A DNA stretch of 6,460 nucleotides from NCBI GenBank assembly GCA_014729205.1, contig WJKG01000341.1:1-6460 (forward strand). Direction: 5' to 3'. Shown here piece by piece: positions 1 through 6,172 of the stretch (its first letter is position 1; each line of letters begins with the position of its first letter). This stretch comes from a candidate division GN15 bacterium (lineage in GTDB: Bacteria > Zixibacteria > MSB-5A5 > GN15 > FEB-12). The position numbers were made by a program, and so were the translations under genes. Below the pieces are notes generated by a model. It did no database searches. It worked only from the letters and a program-made list of their open reading frames with translations, and was not told where the DNA came from.

Positions 1-2364
1 GAATCCCACACCGTAACCCTTATACAAGCTGCTGACCGGTTTGATGTTGTCCCACTGGAGCCAGGAGTTGCCGGCGTCGAAAAACATCAGTCCGTACAAC
101 TGCTGCTCGATTATGGGAAACTGCAGCTCGAGGTTCGCTACCAGCATGTAGTTACCACGCACCCGGGCTTCATAAGAGCTGAAAACAGTGTCGTCCGGTT
201 GGTCAACCCCGGGAATGCGGTTTGGATCGTTGTAGTAGTAGAGCGTGTCAGACTGCGTCACCAGCGAATCTGGCGTCAGGATACCGTCGTCATAGCCACG
301 GATGATACCATCGTACGCTGTTCCACCGGGCGTGAATCGGTCGGAGACCAGAATGCGCGCGTCGTCGCCAGTTGTCACAAGACCCGCTTCAAACTTGGCA
401 GCCAGGGCGAACTTCCAAAACACAGGAATGAACTTGGCTGCGGAGAACAGATGTCGCTGGTACTCCCAGTAGCCTCCGAGCAACCCACCAGTGTTCTCAA
501 ACGTATACGAGACCTTCGATCCCTTGGTAGCAAACTCCGGGAGGTTCCTTGAGTCGCGAATCAGCGTAAACGACCAGCGCGATGCCGTCAACCAATCCTC
601 TTCGTACTCCAGCAGTGATCCGGGATACGGCCCATGAACACGACTGCCAAGGAAGCTGTCGTTGCGGGTGCCATCGGCATCGTCCTGGTCGTCGTAGAAG
701 TAGCTCGCCTGATACGAATTGCGGTCGACGTAGTTGTCATCGAAATCAAAGAACCGGTTTCGCTCCAGACGATATGAGGTGTACACCCGGAAGTAGCGAT
801 CCGGCCAGCTCAACCGCCGACCAACGCGAATTGATGCACCGCGGCGACCTTCAGTGTAATCATCGAACCAGTTGCGGTTGGTGAGGTAGCCGCTGAGACC
901 GAGCAGTGTCGGTCGACCCATCAGCCACGGTTCGGTGAAGCTGACCGAGACTGAGTTGCGGTTGCTGCCGAACTCAACATTGAAGGCCAGCGTCTGTCCC
1001 TCACCGCGGAAATTGGGAATAGCCATGCCAACATTGCCGACAAGCTTGTCCTGGCTGTTGTATCCGGCGCCGGCGTTAATCTGCCCTGTCTGCTTCTCCT
1101 CGACCTCGAACTCGATGTCAACATCGCCACTCGGCAACTGGACGGGATTCGGAATAACTTGGGTGAAGTAGTTCAGCGCCATCACGTCGCGTACCGATCT
1201 GATAAGCAACTGACGATTGAATATGTCGCCGGGAATTGCAGAGAGCTCTCGACGAATCACCTTCTCCTTGGTCTTCGTATTTCCCACGATCCTGACCATA
1301 TTGATCCGTGCCGGGAGGCCTTCTGTGATTTCGTACGTAATGTCAATAACTGAGTCGGCGCGGGTCGTGCGCTCATCGAATATACGCACATGAAGGTGAC
1401 CGATATCATGATAGGCTGTGTACAGCTCCACCATCGACTCTTCGTACTCTTCAAGATCGAACACATCACCAGTACTGAACTTCAGGCGGCTGCGAAGATA
1501 CTCCTCATTGAGCACCTCGTTGAATTTGAACGTGGTGTTACCGAAGTAATACCGCGGACCCTCGTACACATCCAGGTAAATGGTCATCCGGTTACGCGAG
1601 GTATCTATCGTCATCGAATCAGACCTCAGGTAAGCATCGATATACCCTCGGTTGTGAAACGCCTGGACGAACTTCTGTAAGTCTTCTTCGTATTTCTCTT
1701 GAGCAAAGTCCGAACTGCGCAGAAATCCCCGTTTCCGGTTGCGCATCTTGGAGATGGCGTCCTCGTCGCTGACACCCTCGTTACCGGTGACAACAACCTT
1801 CTCGACCTTGATCTTTGATTTCTCGTCGACAGAGAACGACAGCGTGGCTGCCGACGAATCCAGCGTGTAGCTCAGGTCGCTGTCGACTTCTGCCAGGAAG
1901 TATCCTTCCTCGGCGTACATGTCTTTGATCTTCTGTTTTGATTGGTAGATCAGGTAAGGGGAGATATAGCCGCCGACACCGAGCCCAAGCTCGTCCTTGA
2001 TATCCCGGTCGTCAATCTTCTCATTGCCCTCGATGTCGAGGCCGGCCAGCTTGGGCAGTTCCTCGACAACAATACTCACCTTGAGCCCGCCGGGAACTTC
2101 CTTACCCTCGATTCGAACATCACCGAATATCCCGAGTCCGTAAAGACGTCGGACCGTTTCGGCGACTGCTCCGGGGGTGAGACGTTCGCCTACCTCCAGA
2201 GAGGACACGCCCAGGATGAGAGCCTCGCTGGCCACCCGGTTGCCGACCGTCTCGATCTCGACCACCGTGTAGTCAGTCTGGGCCTCTGCCACGGTTGGCA
2301 GGCACAACAGACCGACTGCGATTACGATTATCAGGTGAGCTATCCGTGCCCGGGAATGGTCCAT
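1..2364 (-). CDS. bamA: Outer membrane protein assembly factor BamA (Omp85), 3' end cut by window edge
   Basis: Central subunit of the BAM machine, which folds and inserts beta-barrel proteins into the outer membrane. Reading the minus strand from ATG at 2364 gives 788 uninterrupted codons to the left edge. Residues 1-28 form a signal peptide (basic N-terminus, hydrophobic core at about 11-22, likely cleavage after AEA). Five POTRA-like repeats follow, at roughly 32-104, 105-183, 184-270, 271-350 and 351-425; several start with the typical 'I.GN' strand (IEGN 111-114, VTGN 192-195, IVGN 359-362). From about 428 the sequence is barrel-like, with alternating aromatic/polar strands, FTEPW (476-480), the loop-6 signature RGY (689-691), and a late 'FFDAGNSW' strand (761-768). 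E. coli BamA is 810 aa, so probably only the last few strands are missing. The gene lies 19 bp behind rplU. No good Shine-Dalgarno site precedes the ATG, so translational coupling to rplU is plausible. The frame is open upstream of the ATG (a TTG lies ten codons earlier), but the ATG gives a normal signal peptide. Family assignment is firm; the exact start is less so. Confidence 0.95.
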   Translation of the reverse strand, partial: MDHSRARIAHLIIVIAVGLLCLPTVAEAQTDYTVVEIETVGNRVASEALILGVSSLEVGERLTPGAVAETVRRLYGLGIFGDVRIEGKEVPGGLKVSIVVEELPKLAGLDIEGNEKIDDRDIKDELGLGVGGYISPYLIYQSKQKIKDMYAEEGYFLAEVDSDLSYTLDSSAATLSFSVDEKSKIKVEKVVVTGNEGVSDEDAISKMRNRKRGFLRSSDFAQEKYEEDLQKFVQAFHNRGYIDAYLRSDSMTIDTSRNRMTIYLDVYEGPRYYFGNTTFKFNEVLNEEYLRSRLKFSTGDVFDLEEYEESMVELYTAYHDIGHLHVRIFDERTTRADSVIDITYEITEGLPARINMVRIVGNTKTKEKVIRRELSAIPGDIFNRQLLIRSVRDVMALNYFTQVIPNPVQLPSGDVDIEFEVEEKQTGQINAGAGYNSQDKLVGNVGMAIPNFRGEGQTLAFNVEFGSNRNSVSVSFTEPWLMGRPTLLGLSGYLTNRNWFDDYTEGRRGASIRVGRRLSWPDRYFRVYTSYRLERNRFFDFDDNYVDRNSYQASYFYDDQDDADGTRNDSFLGSRVHGPYPGSLLEYEEDWLTASRWSFTLIRDSRNLPEFATKGSKVSYTFENTGGLLGGYWEYQRHLFSAAKFIPVFWKFALAAKFEAGLVTTGDDARILVSDRFTPGGTAYDGIIRGYDDGILTPDSLVTQSDTLYYYNDPNRIPGVDQPDDTVFSSYEARVRGNYMLVANLELQFPIIEQQLYGLMFFDAGNSWLQWDNIKPVSSLYKGYGVGF

Positions 2365-2383
2365 ATGATCAGGGTTGCTTCTG

Positions 2384-2698
2384 TTACGGGGCAATGATCT
2401 TGTTGACTTTGATCTCCGAATAATCCTGACGATGTCCCTGGGTCCGACGGTACTTCGTGCGACGCTTGTACTTGTAAACCAGTACTTTGTCGTCCTTACC
2501 GTGATTGAGCACTTCGGCCTGAACCGAGGCGTTTTCGATCAGCGGTGTCCCGATCGTCGAGTTGTCGCCATCGCGAATGATCAGGACCTCGTTGATATCA
2601 AATGTCTGGCCCGGTTCGACCGACTGCTGCGGCACCTTAAGAACATCGCCCTCGTCGGCCGCAAACTGGAACCCGGAAAGCTGAAACACAGCGTACAT
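2384..2698 (-). CDS. rplU: 50S ribosomal protein L21
   Basis: Structural protein of the large ribosomal subunit that binds 23S rRNA. The product is 104 aa, against 103 in E. coli, so it is full length. It begins MYAVFQLSGFQF, where most family members have a GKQ-type turn (positions 9-11 here read GFQ). It contains the family core DINEVLIIRDGD (34-45), IGTPLI (49-54) and AEVLNHGKDDKV (61-72). The basic C-terminal signature KYKRRTKYRRTQGHRQ lies at 76-91 and contacts rRNA in known ribosomes. The start is supported by GGAGG (complement of 2709-2713) 10 nt upstream of ATG. A candidate promoter lies about 60-80 bp upstream. The usual neighbour rpmA (L27) does not follow; bamA starts 19 bp after the TAA stop with no terminator between, so the two are probably co-transcribed. 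Confidence 0.97.
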   Translation of the reverse strand: MYAVFQLSGFQFAADEGDVLKVPQQSVEPGQTFDINEVLIIRDGDNSTIGTPLIENASVQAEVLNHGKDDKVLVYKYKRRTKYRRTQGHRQDYSEIKVNKIIAP

Positions 2699-2753
2699 TT
2701 GCCTTTATCCTCCAAGTACATAGAGTATTGTCATTATTCCAGCCAAATCACTA

Positions 2754-2781
2754 ATCCTATGAAAATCGGCCGATAAGTCAA
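2754..2781 (-). promoter_or_regulatory. Candidate sigma70-type promoter for rplU-bamA
   Basis: On the minus strand TTGACT (complement of 2776-2781; 5/6 to TTGACA) and TAGGAT (complement of 2754-2759; 4/6 to TATAAT, keeping the important T, A and final T) are separated by 16 bp. The predicted transcript start would be near 2747, leaving a leader of about 48 nt before the rplU ATG. Its position and orientation fit. The -10 match is imperfect and no transcript data support it. The spacer contains a perfect 10-bp palindrome, described separately. Confidence 0.42.
2765..2774. repeat. Perfect 10-bp palindrome inside the putative rplU promoter spacer
   Basis: ATCGGCCGAT reads the same on both strands and lies between the proposed -35 and -10 boxes of the rplU promoter. 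A dyad in a promoter spacer could be an operator, but a 10-bp palindrome can also arise by chance. A second CGGCCG-centred palindrome, CCGGCCGG, lies at 2856-2863 in the same intergenic region. No known regulator site is recognised. Confidence 0.3.
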
Positions 2782-2892
2782 GGCAAAACTGCAACGCTTA
2801 CCGTAAACCAAAACCGGATTCCACGTGTTTAGACCACTGAATACAGCCGATGTTCCCGGCCGGATGACAGATAATACGATCGCTGTTTGTGA

Positions 2893-2920
2893 TTGTTCAC
2901 CCCATCCAGGATCATATATT
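2893..2920 (+). promoter_or_regulatory. Weak candidate promoter for uvrB
   Basis: TTGTTC (2893-2898) and TATATT (2915-2920) are separated by 16 bp and point toward uvrB. The -10 is good (5/6) but the -35 is poor (3/6, TTG only). The predicted start near 2927 would leave a leader of about 55 nt. No CTGT-N8-ACAG or GAAC-N4-GTTC type LexA box is visible nearby, so SOS control, common for uvrB in other bacteria, cannot be claimed here. Confidence 0.28.
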
Positions 2921-2973
2921 GAAGAATTGCGTATCACTTCCGGTAGCCCGTGTTAAGTGCAATCAACCTGACT

Positions 2974-2979
2974 AAGGAG
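2974..2979 (+). promoter_or_regulatory. Ribosome binding site that sets the uvrB start
   Basis: AAGGAG lies only 3 nt before ATG at 2983, closer than the usual 5-9 nt. It still favours the ATG over the in-frame GTG at 2950, which has no Shine-Dalgarno-like sequence ahead of it and would add 11 residues not expected for the family. Confidence 0.6.
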
Positions 2980-2982
2980 CCT

Positions 2983-5013
2983 ATGAGCAAGATACCGGTC
3001 ACAACTGAATCATCACCGTTCAAACTGGTTTCGTCCTACGCCCCCAAAGGCGACCAACCCCAGGCCATCACAGAGCTTCTGAAAGGTCTCGAAGACGACC
3101 AGAAATACCAGACTTTGCTTGGTGTGACCGGGTCGGGCAAGACCTTCACCATTGCCAACGTCATCGCACAATACGGCCGTCCGACACTGGTCATCTCGCA
3201 CAACAAGACACTGGCTGCCCAGCTCTATGGAGAGCTCAAAGCGTTCTTCCCGGAGAACGCGGTCGAGTTCTTTATCAGCTACTATGACTACTATCAGCCA
3301 GAGGCCTATCTCCCCACGACTGACACGTTCATAGAAAAGGACACCTCGGTCAATGAAGACATCGATCGACTCCGACTGCGAGCGACAGCATCGCTCCTCG
3401 ACCGGCAGGACGTTATAATCGTCGCCTCCGTCTCCTGTATCTACGGCCTGGGGTCACCATCGGAGTACAAGCGACAGTTCCTCTTGCTGCATCCGGGTGA
3501 TGAACACGACCGTGACCACGTCATTCGCCGACTGATCGACATTCACTACAACCGTAACGATGTTGACTTTTCGCGCGGTAACTTCCGGGTGCGCGGCGAT
3601 ACAATCGAGATCATTCCGGCCTACTATGAGAACGCCTTCCGCATTGAGTTCTTTGGCGATGAGATCGAGCGCATCACTGAAATCCACCCCCTGACCGGCG
3701 AGATCATCGGCGAGCGCGATCGCCTGGCTATCTATCCCGCCAAGCACTTCGTGACCTCCCGACCGCAGCTGGAACAGGCCATCGCCGGAATCAAGCAGGA
3801 ACTCAAAGAGCAGCTCGAGGTCTTCCGGCAATTGGACAAGCTACTCGAAGCGCAACGGCTGGAGTCGCGAACCAAGTACGATCTGGAGATGCTTAAAGAG
3901 GTCGGGTACTGCGCCGGAATCGAGAACTACTCCCGGCACCTGACCGCGCGTACCCCGGGCGAGCGACCGTTCTGCCTCATTGACTTCTTCCCCGATGACT
4001 TTGTGACCATCATCGATGAGTCCCATCAGACCCTCCCGCAGATCCGCGCCATGTACGCCGGTGACAAGAACCGCAAGGAAGTACTGGTTGATCACGGTTT
4101 CCGCCTTCCGTCGGCGCTTGACAACCGCCCGCTGTTCTTCGAGGAGTTCGAGGAGTTGCAGAACAAGACCATTTACATTTCAGCTACACCCGGCGACTAC
4201 GAATTGGAAAAGTGCAATGGGGTCGTGGTGGAGCAGGTCATTCGCCCGACCGGGCTGCTTGATCCCGTCATTACGGTGAAACCACTGGGAACACAGGTCG
4301 ACGACCTGTTGGAGCAATCCAGGGAGCGCTCCAAAAGAGGGGAGAGGGTTCTCGTAACCACGCTCACCAAGCGAATGGCCGAGGACCTTACCGATTACAT
4401 GGCCAAGGCCGGGCTGCGTGTGCGCTATCTGCACAGCGAGATCGATGCTATCGATCGCACCAGTATTATCCGCGATTTGCGCCTGGCGGAATACGACGTC
4501 CTGGTCGGCGTCAACCTCCTGCGCGAAGGGCTCGACCTGCCCGAAGTCTCATTGGTGGCGATACTGGACGCAGACAAAGAGGGATTCCTCCGGTCAGCCC
4601 GCTCGCTCATTCAGACCGCCGGACGCGCCGCCCGCAACAAGGGGGGAGAGGTCATCCTGTATGCGGACAAGATCACGGACTCCATGGCAATCGCCATCGA
4701 TGAGACCAATCGCCGTCGCGCCAAGCAGCTCGAATACAACGAATCCCACAATATCGATCCGGAAACCGTCTTCAAGACCAGAGAAGAGATTCTCCGGACG
4801 ACACAGTTCGCGGATTCTCGAGTCGAGGTAGAGCCCACGTTCGAGAAACCGGAGAGTTTCGAACTGATGAGTCTGGAGGACAGACTGGCCTTCATGACCA
4901 GGGCCATGCGAAACGCCGCGGAGAATCTCGATTTCGAAACCGCCGCTTTGATCCGAGATGAAATGGAAGAACTCCAGCGGCGAACCAAATTCAACAAGAA
5001 GAAGCGGAAGTAG
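2983..5013 (+). CDS. uvrB: UvrABC excinuclease subunit B
   Basis: Damage-verification helicase of nucleotide excision repair: UvrA loads it at lesions, it opens the strands, and UvrC then cuts. The product is 676 aa, against 673 in E. coli. Visible parts in order: the N-terminal F-K-L...GDQP.AI motif at 13-29, which contacts the nucleotide; Walker A GVTGSGKT at 47-54; motif Ia SHNKTLAAQLY at 72-82; the lesion-probing beta-hairpin region YYDYYQPEAYLP at 100-111; Walker B/DEAH-type box IIDESH at 343-348; the FRLPSALDNRPL block at 373-384; motif III SATPG at 400-404; RPTGLLDP at 421-428; motif V LLREGLDLPE at 512-521; motif VI QTAGRAARN at 544-552; and a C-terminal UVR motif at about 629-664, which binds UvrC in the family. 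A lysine-rich tail ends the protein. All key residues are present and there is no frameshift. The start at 2983 is chosen from the AAGGAG site and the match to the family N-terminus. A lipoprotein gene follows after 4 bp. Confidence 0.98.
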   Translation: MSKIPVTTESSPFKLVSSYAPKGDQPQAITELLKGLEDDQKYQTLLGVTGSGKTFTIANVIAQYGRPTLVISHNKTLAAQLYGELKAFFPENAVEFFISYYDYYQPEAYLPTTDTFIEKDTSVNEDIDRLRLRATASLLDRQDVIIVASVSCIYGLGSPSEYKRQFLLLHPGDEHDRDHVIRRLIDIHYNRNDVDFSRGNFRVRGDTIEIIPAYYENAFRIEFFGDEIERITEIHPLTGEIIGERDRLAIYPAKHFVTSRPQLEQAIAGIKQELKEQLEVFRQLDKLLEAQRLESRTKYDLEMLKEVGYCAGIENYSRHLTARTPGERPFCLIDFFPDDFVTIIDESHQTLPQIRAMYAGDKNRKEVLVDHGFRLPSALDNRPLFFEEFEELQNKTIYISATPGDYELEKCNGVVVEQVIRPTGLLDPVITVKPLGTQVDDLLEQSRERSKRGERVLVTTLTKRMAEDLTDYMAKAGLRVRYLHSEIDAIDRTSIIRDLRLAEYDVLVGVNLLREGLDLPEVSLVAILDADKEGFLRSARSLIQTAGRAARNKGGEVILYADKITDSMAIAIDETNRRRAKQLEYNESHNIDPETVFKTREEILRTTQFADSRVEVEPTFEKPESFELMSLEDRLAFMTRAMRNAAENLDFETAALIRDEMEELQRRTKFNKKKRK

Positions 5014-5017
5014 CCCG

Positions 5018-5989
5018 ATGAACTTTTACCACGTCATATCCAGACAGATACTGCCATTGTTGATTCTTGCAGCCCTTACGCTAGTCGGTTGCGAGGAACG
5101 CGAGGCGACCTTTATTGATGATGGCGAGGAGATTCGTCGCTATCTGGCCACGACCGAGGAAGGACAAGAGCTTTTCCGCGTCGAGGGGTTTGTTCCGACA
5201 GATCCGTACTATGTCGGAACGGTCGAGTACCGGGACTCCGTGATTGATTACCGCCGAGTCGTTGTCGTCGACCAGAAGGGTTTCGAATCGGATACTCTGA
5301 CTACCGAATTCGAGACCGACGTGGGAAAAGGGAGAATCGCCGAGGTGACTGTCCAGGATCGGTGGGAGGTCCAGGTGACCAGCTATGGCCCTGATCCCGA
5401 AGATACGAATGTAGTCTTCCATAATCGCAACCTGATGCGACATGGCCTTTTCGTGAAGGTTGGCGATGATGCCCGACCATATGCCGGGTGGCGGCTTTGG
5501 GGCTACAATGGCGATACGCCGCTGACTCCCGCCAATGTGACGATCACGCGCGAGGACGGTACCACCTTCCCGGGCGATCCCACCACGTACTCAAAGCAGG
5601 TCTACTTCAGGCTGTACACAAATGTATCCCCTCCGGTCTATGTCACCACTGCCTCCGGAGAACCACGGCCGTATCAGACTAATGCTGCCTATACTCCAAT
5701 CGATGAGATTCCGCTCGTGAGCAATGGCGACTCCCTGCAGATTACCAGCGAGTTTCTGACCGGTCTTGATCGTTACCAACTCGCCGTCTACGAAAGCGAT
5801 ACCGGTTTTGTTGTCAAAGCCATGACCAAAGAGCTGCTCGAGGATCGCTACATCGGTACAGTTGACACGCGCAACAATAACCCCCGTCGTTACAATACCC
5901 TGTATTTGCAGCAGATTCGCTTCAGCCAGCAGGATCCAGAGTTTGTGACGCATCAGGGTTGGTGCGTCCCGTTCCGCATCGAACAATAG
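5018..5989 (+). CDS. Predicted lipoprotein of unknown function downstream of uvrB
   Basis: A 323-aa protein that I do not recognise. Residues 1-25 form a lipoprotein signal peptide: short N-region with R9, hydrophobic stretch at about 11-23, lipobox LVGC at 22-25, so C25 should be lipidated and become the mature N-terminus. Residue +2 is Glu, not the Asp that retains lipoproteins in the inner membrane in E. coli, so an outer-membrane location is likely if that rule holds here. The rest looks like a soluble, beta-rich envelope domain: many alternating polar/hydrophobic stretches, rich in D, T, Y and R, no further membrane segment, and only one other cysteine (C316). Two stretches resemble each other: YVGTVEYRD (65-73) and YIGTVDTRN (278-286). 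The start at 5018 is chosen over earlier in-frame starts inside uvrB because it gives a proper signal peptide. It begins 4 bp after the uvrB stop, so co-transcription and coupled translation are likely. The reading frame is intact and coding-like; the function is open. Confidence 0.85.
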   Translation: MNFYHVISRQILPLLILAALTLVGCEEREATFIDDGEEIRRYLATTEEGQELFRVEGFVPTDPYYVGTVEYRDSVIDYRRVVVVDQKGFESDTLTTEFETDVGKGRIAEVTVQDRWEVQVTSYGPDPEDTNVVFHNRNLMRHGLFVKVGDDARPYAGWRLWGYNGDTPLTPANVTITREDGTTFPGDPTTYSKQVYFRLYTNVSPPVYVTTASGEPRPYQTNAAYTPIDEIPLVSNGDSLQITSEFLTGLDRYQLAVYESDTGFVVKAMTKELLEDRYIGTVDTRNNNPRRYNTLYLQQIRFSQQDPEFVTHQGWCVPFRIEQ

Positions 5990-6007
5990 GCACAGACTCA
6001 TCCCAAT

Positions 6008-6034
6008 TCAAATGCCCTCTTCAGTCAAATGCCC
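6008..6034. repeat. 10-bp direct repeat, two copies 17 bp apart
   Basis: TCAAATGCCC occurs at 6008-6017 and again at 6025-6034, separated by 7 bp. A shorter relative, ATGCC, follows at 6040-6044. A repeat spacing of 17 bp is not a whole number of helical turns, so cooperative same-face binding is not obvious. It may be a regulatory element or the remains of a small duplication. Confidence 0.5.
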
Positions 6035-6070
6035 GGTTGATGCCGAAAACTGGCACTCGCGGTCGAATAT

Positions 6071-6106
6071 TCCGGTTTTAGTTGAATAATAAACTGGTGA
6101 ACCGGA
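6071..6106. repeat. Spaced inverted repeat upstream of the prohibitin-like gene
   Basis: TCCGGTT (6071-6077) and AACCGGA (6100-6106) are perfect 7-bp inverted arms around a 22-bp AT-rich centre. Inside it AGTT (6080-6083) and AACT (6092-6095) form a smaller nested pair, so the transcript could fold as an imperfect hairpin. No T-run follows, which argues against a terminator. It overlaps the weak promoter candidate and could be an operator or a leader structure. Confidence 0.4.
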
Positions 6107-6112
6107 TATATA
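6082..6112 (+). promoter_or_regulatory. Weak candidate promoter for the prohibitin-like gene
   Basis: TTGAAT (6082-6087) and TATATA (6107-6112) resemble -35 and -10 boxes, but the spacer is 19 bp, longer than the usual 16-18. The location, about 60 bp ahead of the gene, is suitable. This is only a candidate. Confidence 0.22.
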
Positions 6113-6159
6113 GCAGAGATTTGGCCCAAAACGATCATTACGATATTTCACACCCACAT

Positions 6160-6165
6160 GGAGGT
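6160..6165 (+). promoter_or_regulatory. Strong ribosome binding site for the prohibitin-like gene
   Basis: GGAGGT lies 7 nt before ATG at 6173, close to the ideal anti-16S match and spacing. It fixes the start of the downstream gene and rules out an overlapping reading frame that opens at 6082. Confidence 0.8.
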
Positions 6166-6172
6166 AAGAGAC

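Larger units (their letters stand above)
5990..6172. other. Intergenic region between two lipoprotein genes
   Basis: A gap of 183 bp that is more AT-rich in its right half than the flanking genes. It holds a 10-bp direct repeat (6008-6034), a spaced inverted repeat (6071-6106), a weak promoter-like pair and a strong ribosome binding site. I see no hairpin followed by a T-run, so no intrinsic terminator for the uvrB unit can be called. Read-through into the next gene remains possible. Confidence 0.6.

Noticed and set aside
1942..2397. 151-codon plus-strand open frame, and other plus-strand frames between 199 and 2400
   Set aside because: They lie antisense to bamA, whose 788-codon frame encodes a clear Omp85 protein. 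Their translations show no recognisable family and no ribosome binding sites.
2867..2886. ACAG-N12-CTGT dyad upstream of uvrB, considered as an SOS box
   Set aside because: The E. coli LexA box is CTGT-N8-ACAG, so the half-site order and spacing are both wrong; no other known LexA pattern fits.
2734..2937. 67-codon minus-strand frame in the divergent intergenic region
   Set aside because: It starts at GTG with no Shine-Dalgarno site, has no signal peptide or known motif, and overlaps the likely promoters of both units.
2950..2982. Upstream GTG start for uvrB adding 11 residues
   Set aside because: There is no ribosome binding site ahead of the GTG, whereas AAGGAG precedes the ATG at 2983 and the shorter protein matches the family N-terminus.
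6051..6066. TGGCAC as the -24 part of a sigma54 promoter
   Set aside because: The required GC in the -12 element is absent at the correct distance, where the sequence reads GTCGA rather than TTGCA.
2812..6107. Shared octamer AACCGGAT in both intergenic regions (2812-2819 and 6100-6107)
   Set aside because: An 8-base match between two regions of this size is expected by chance, and the contexts differ.
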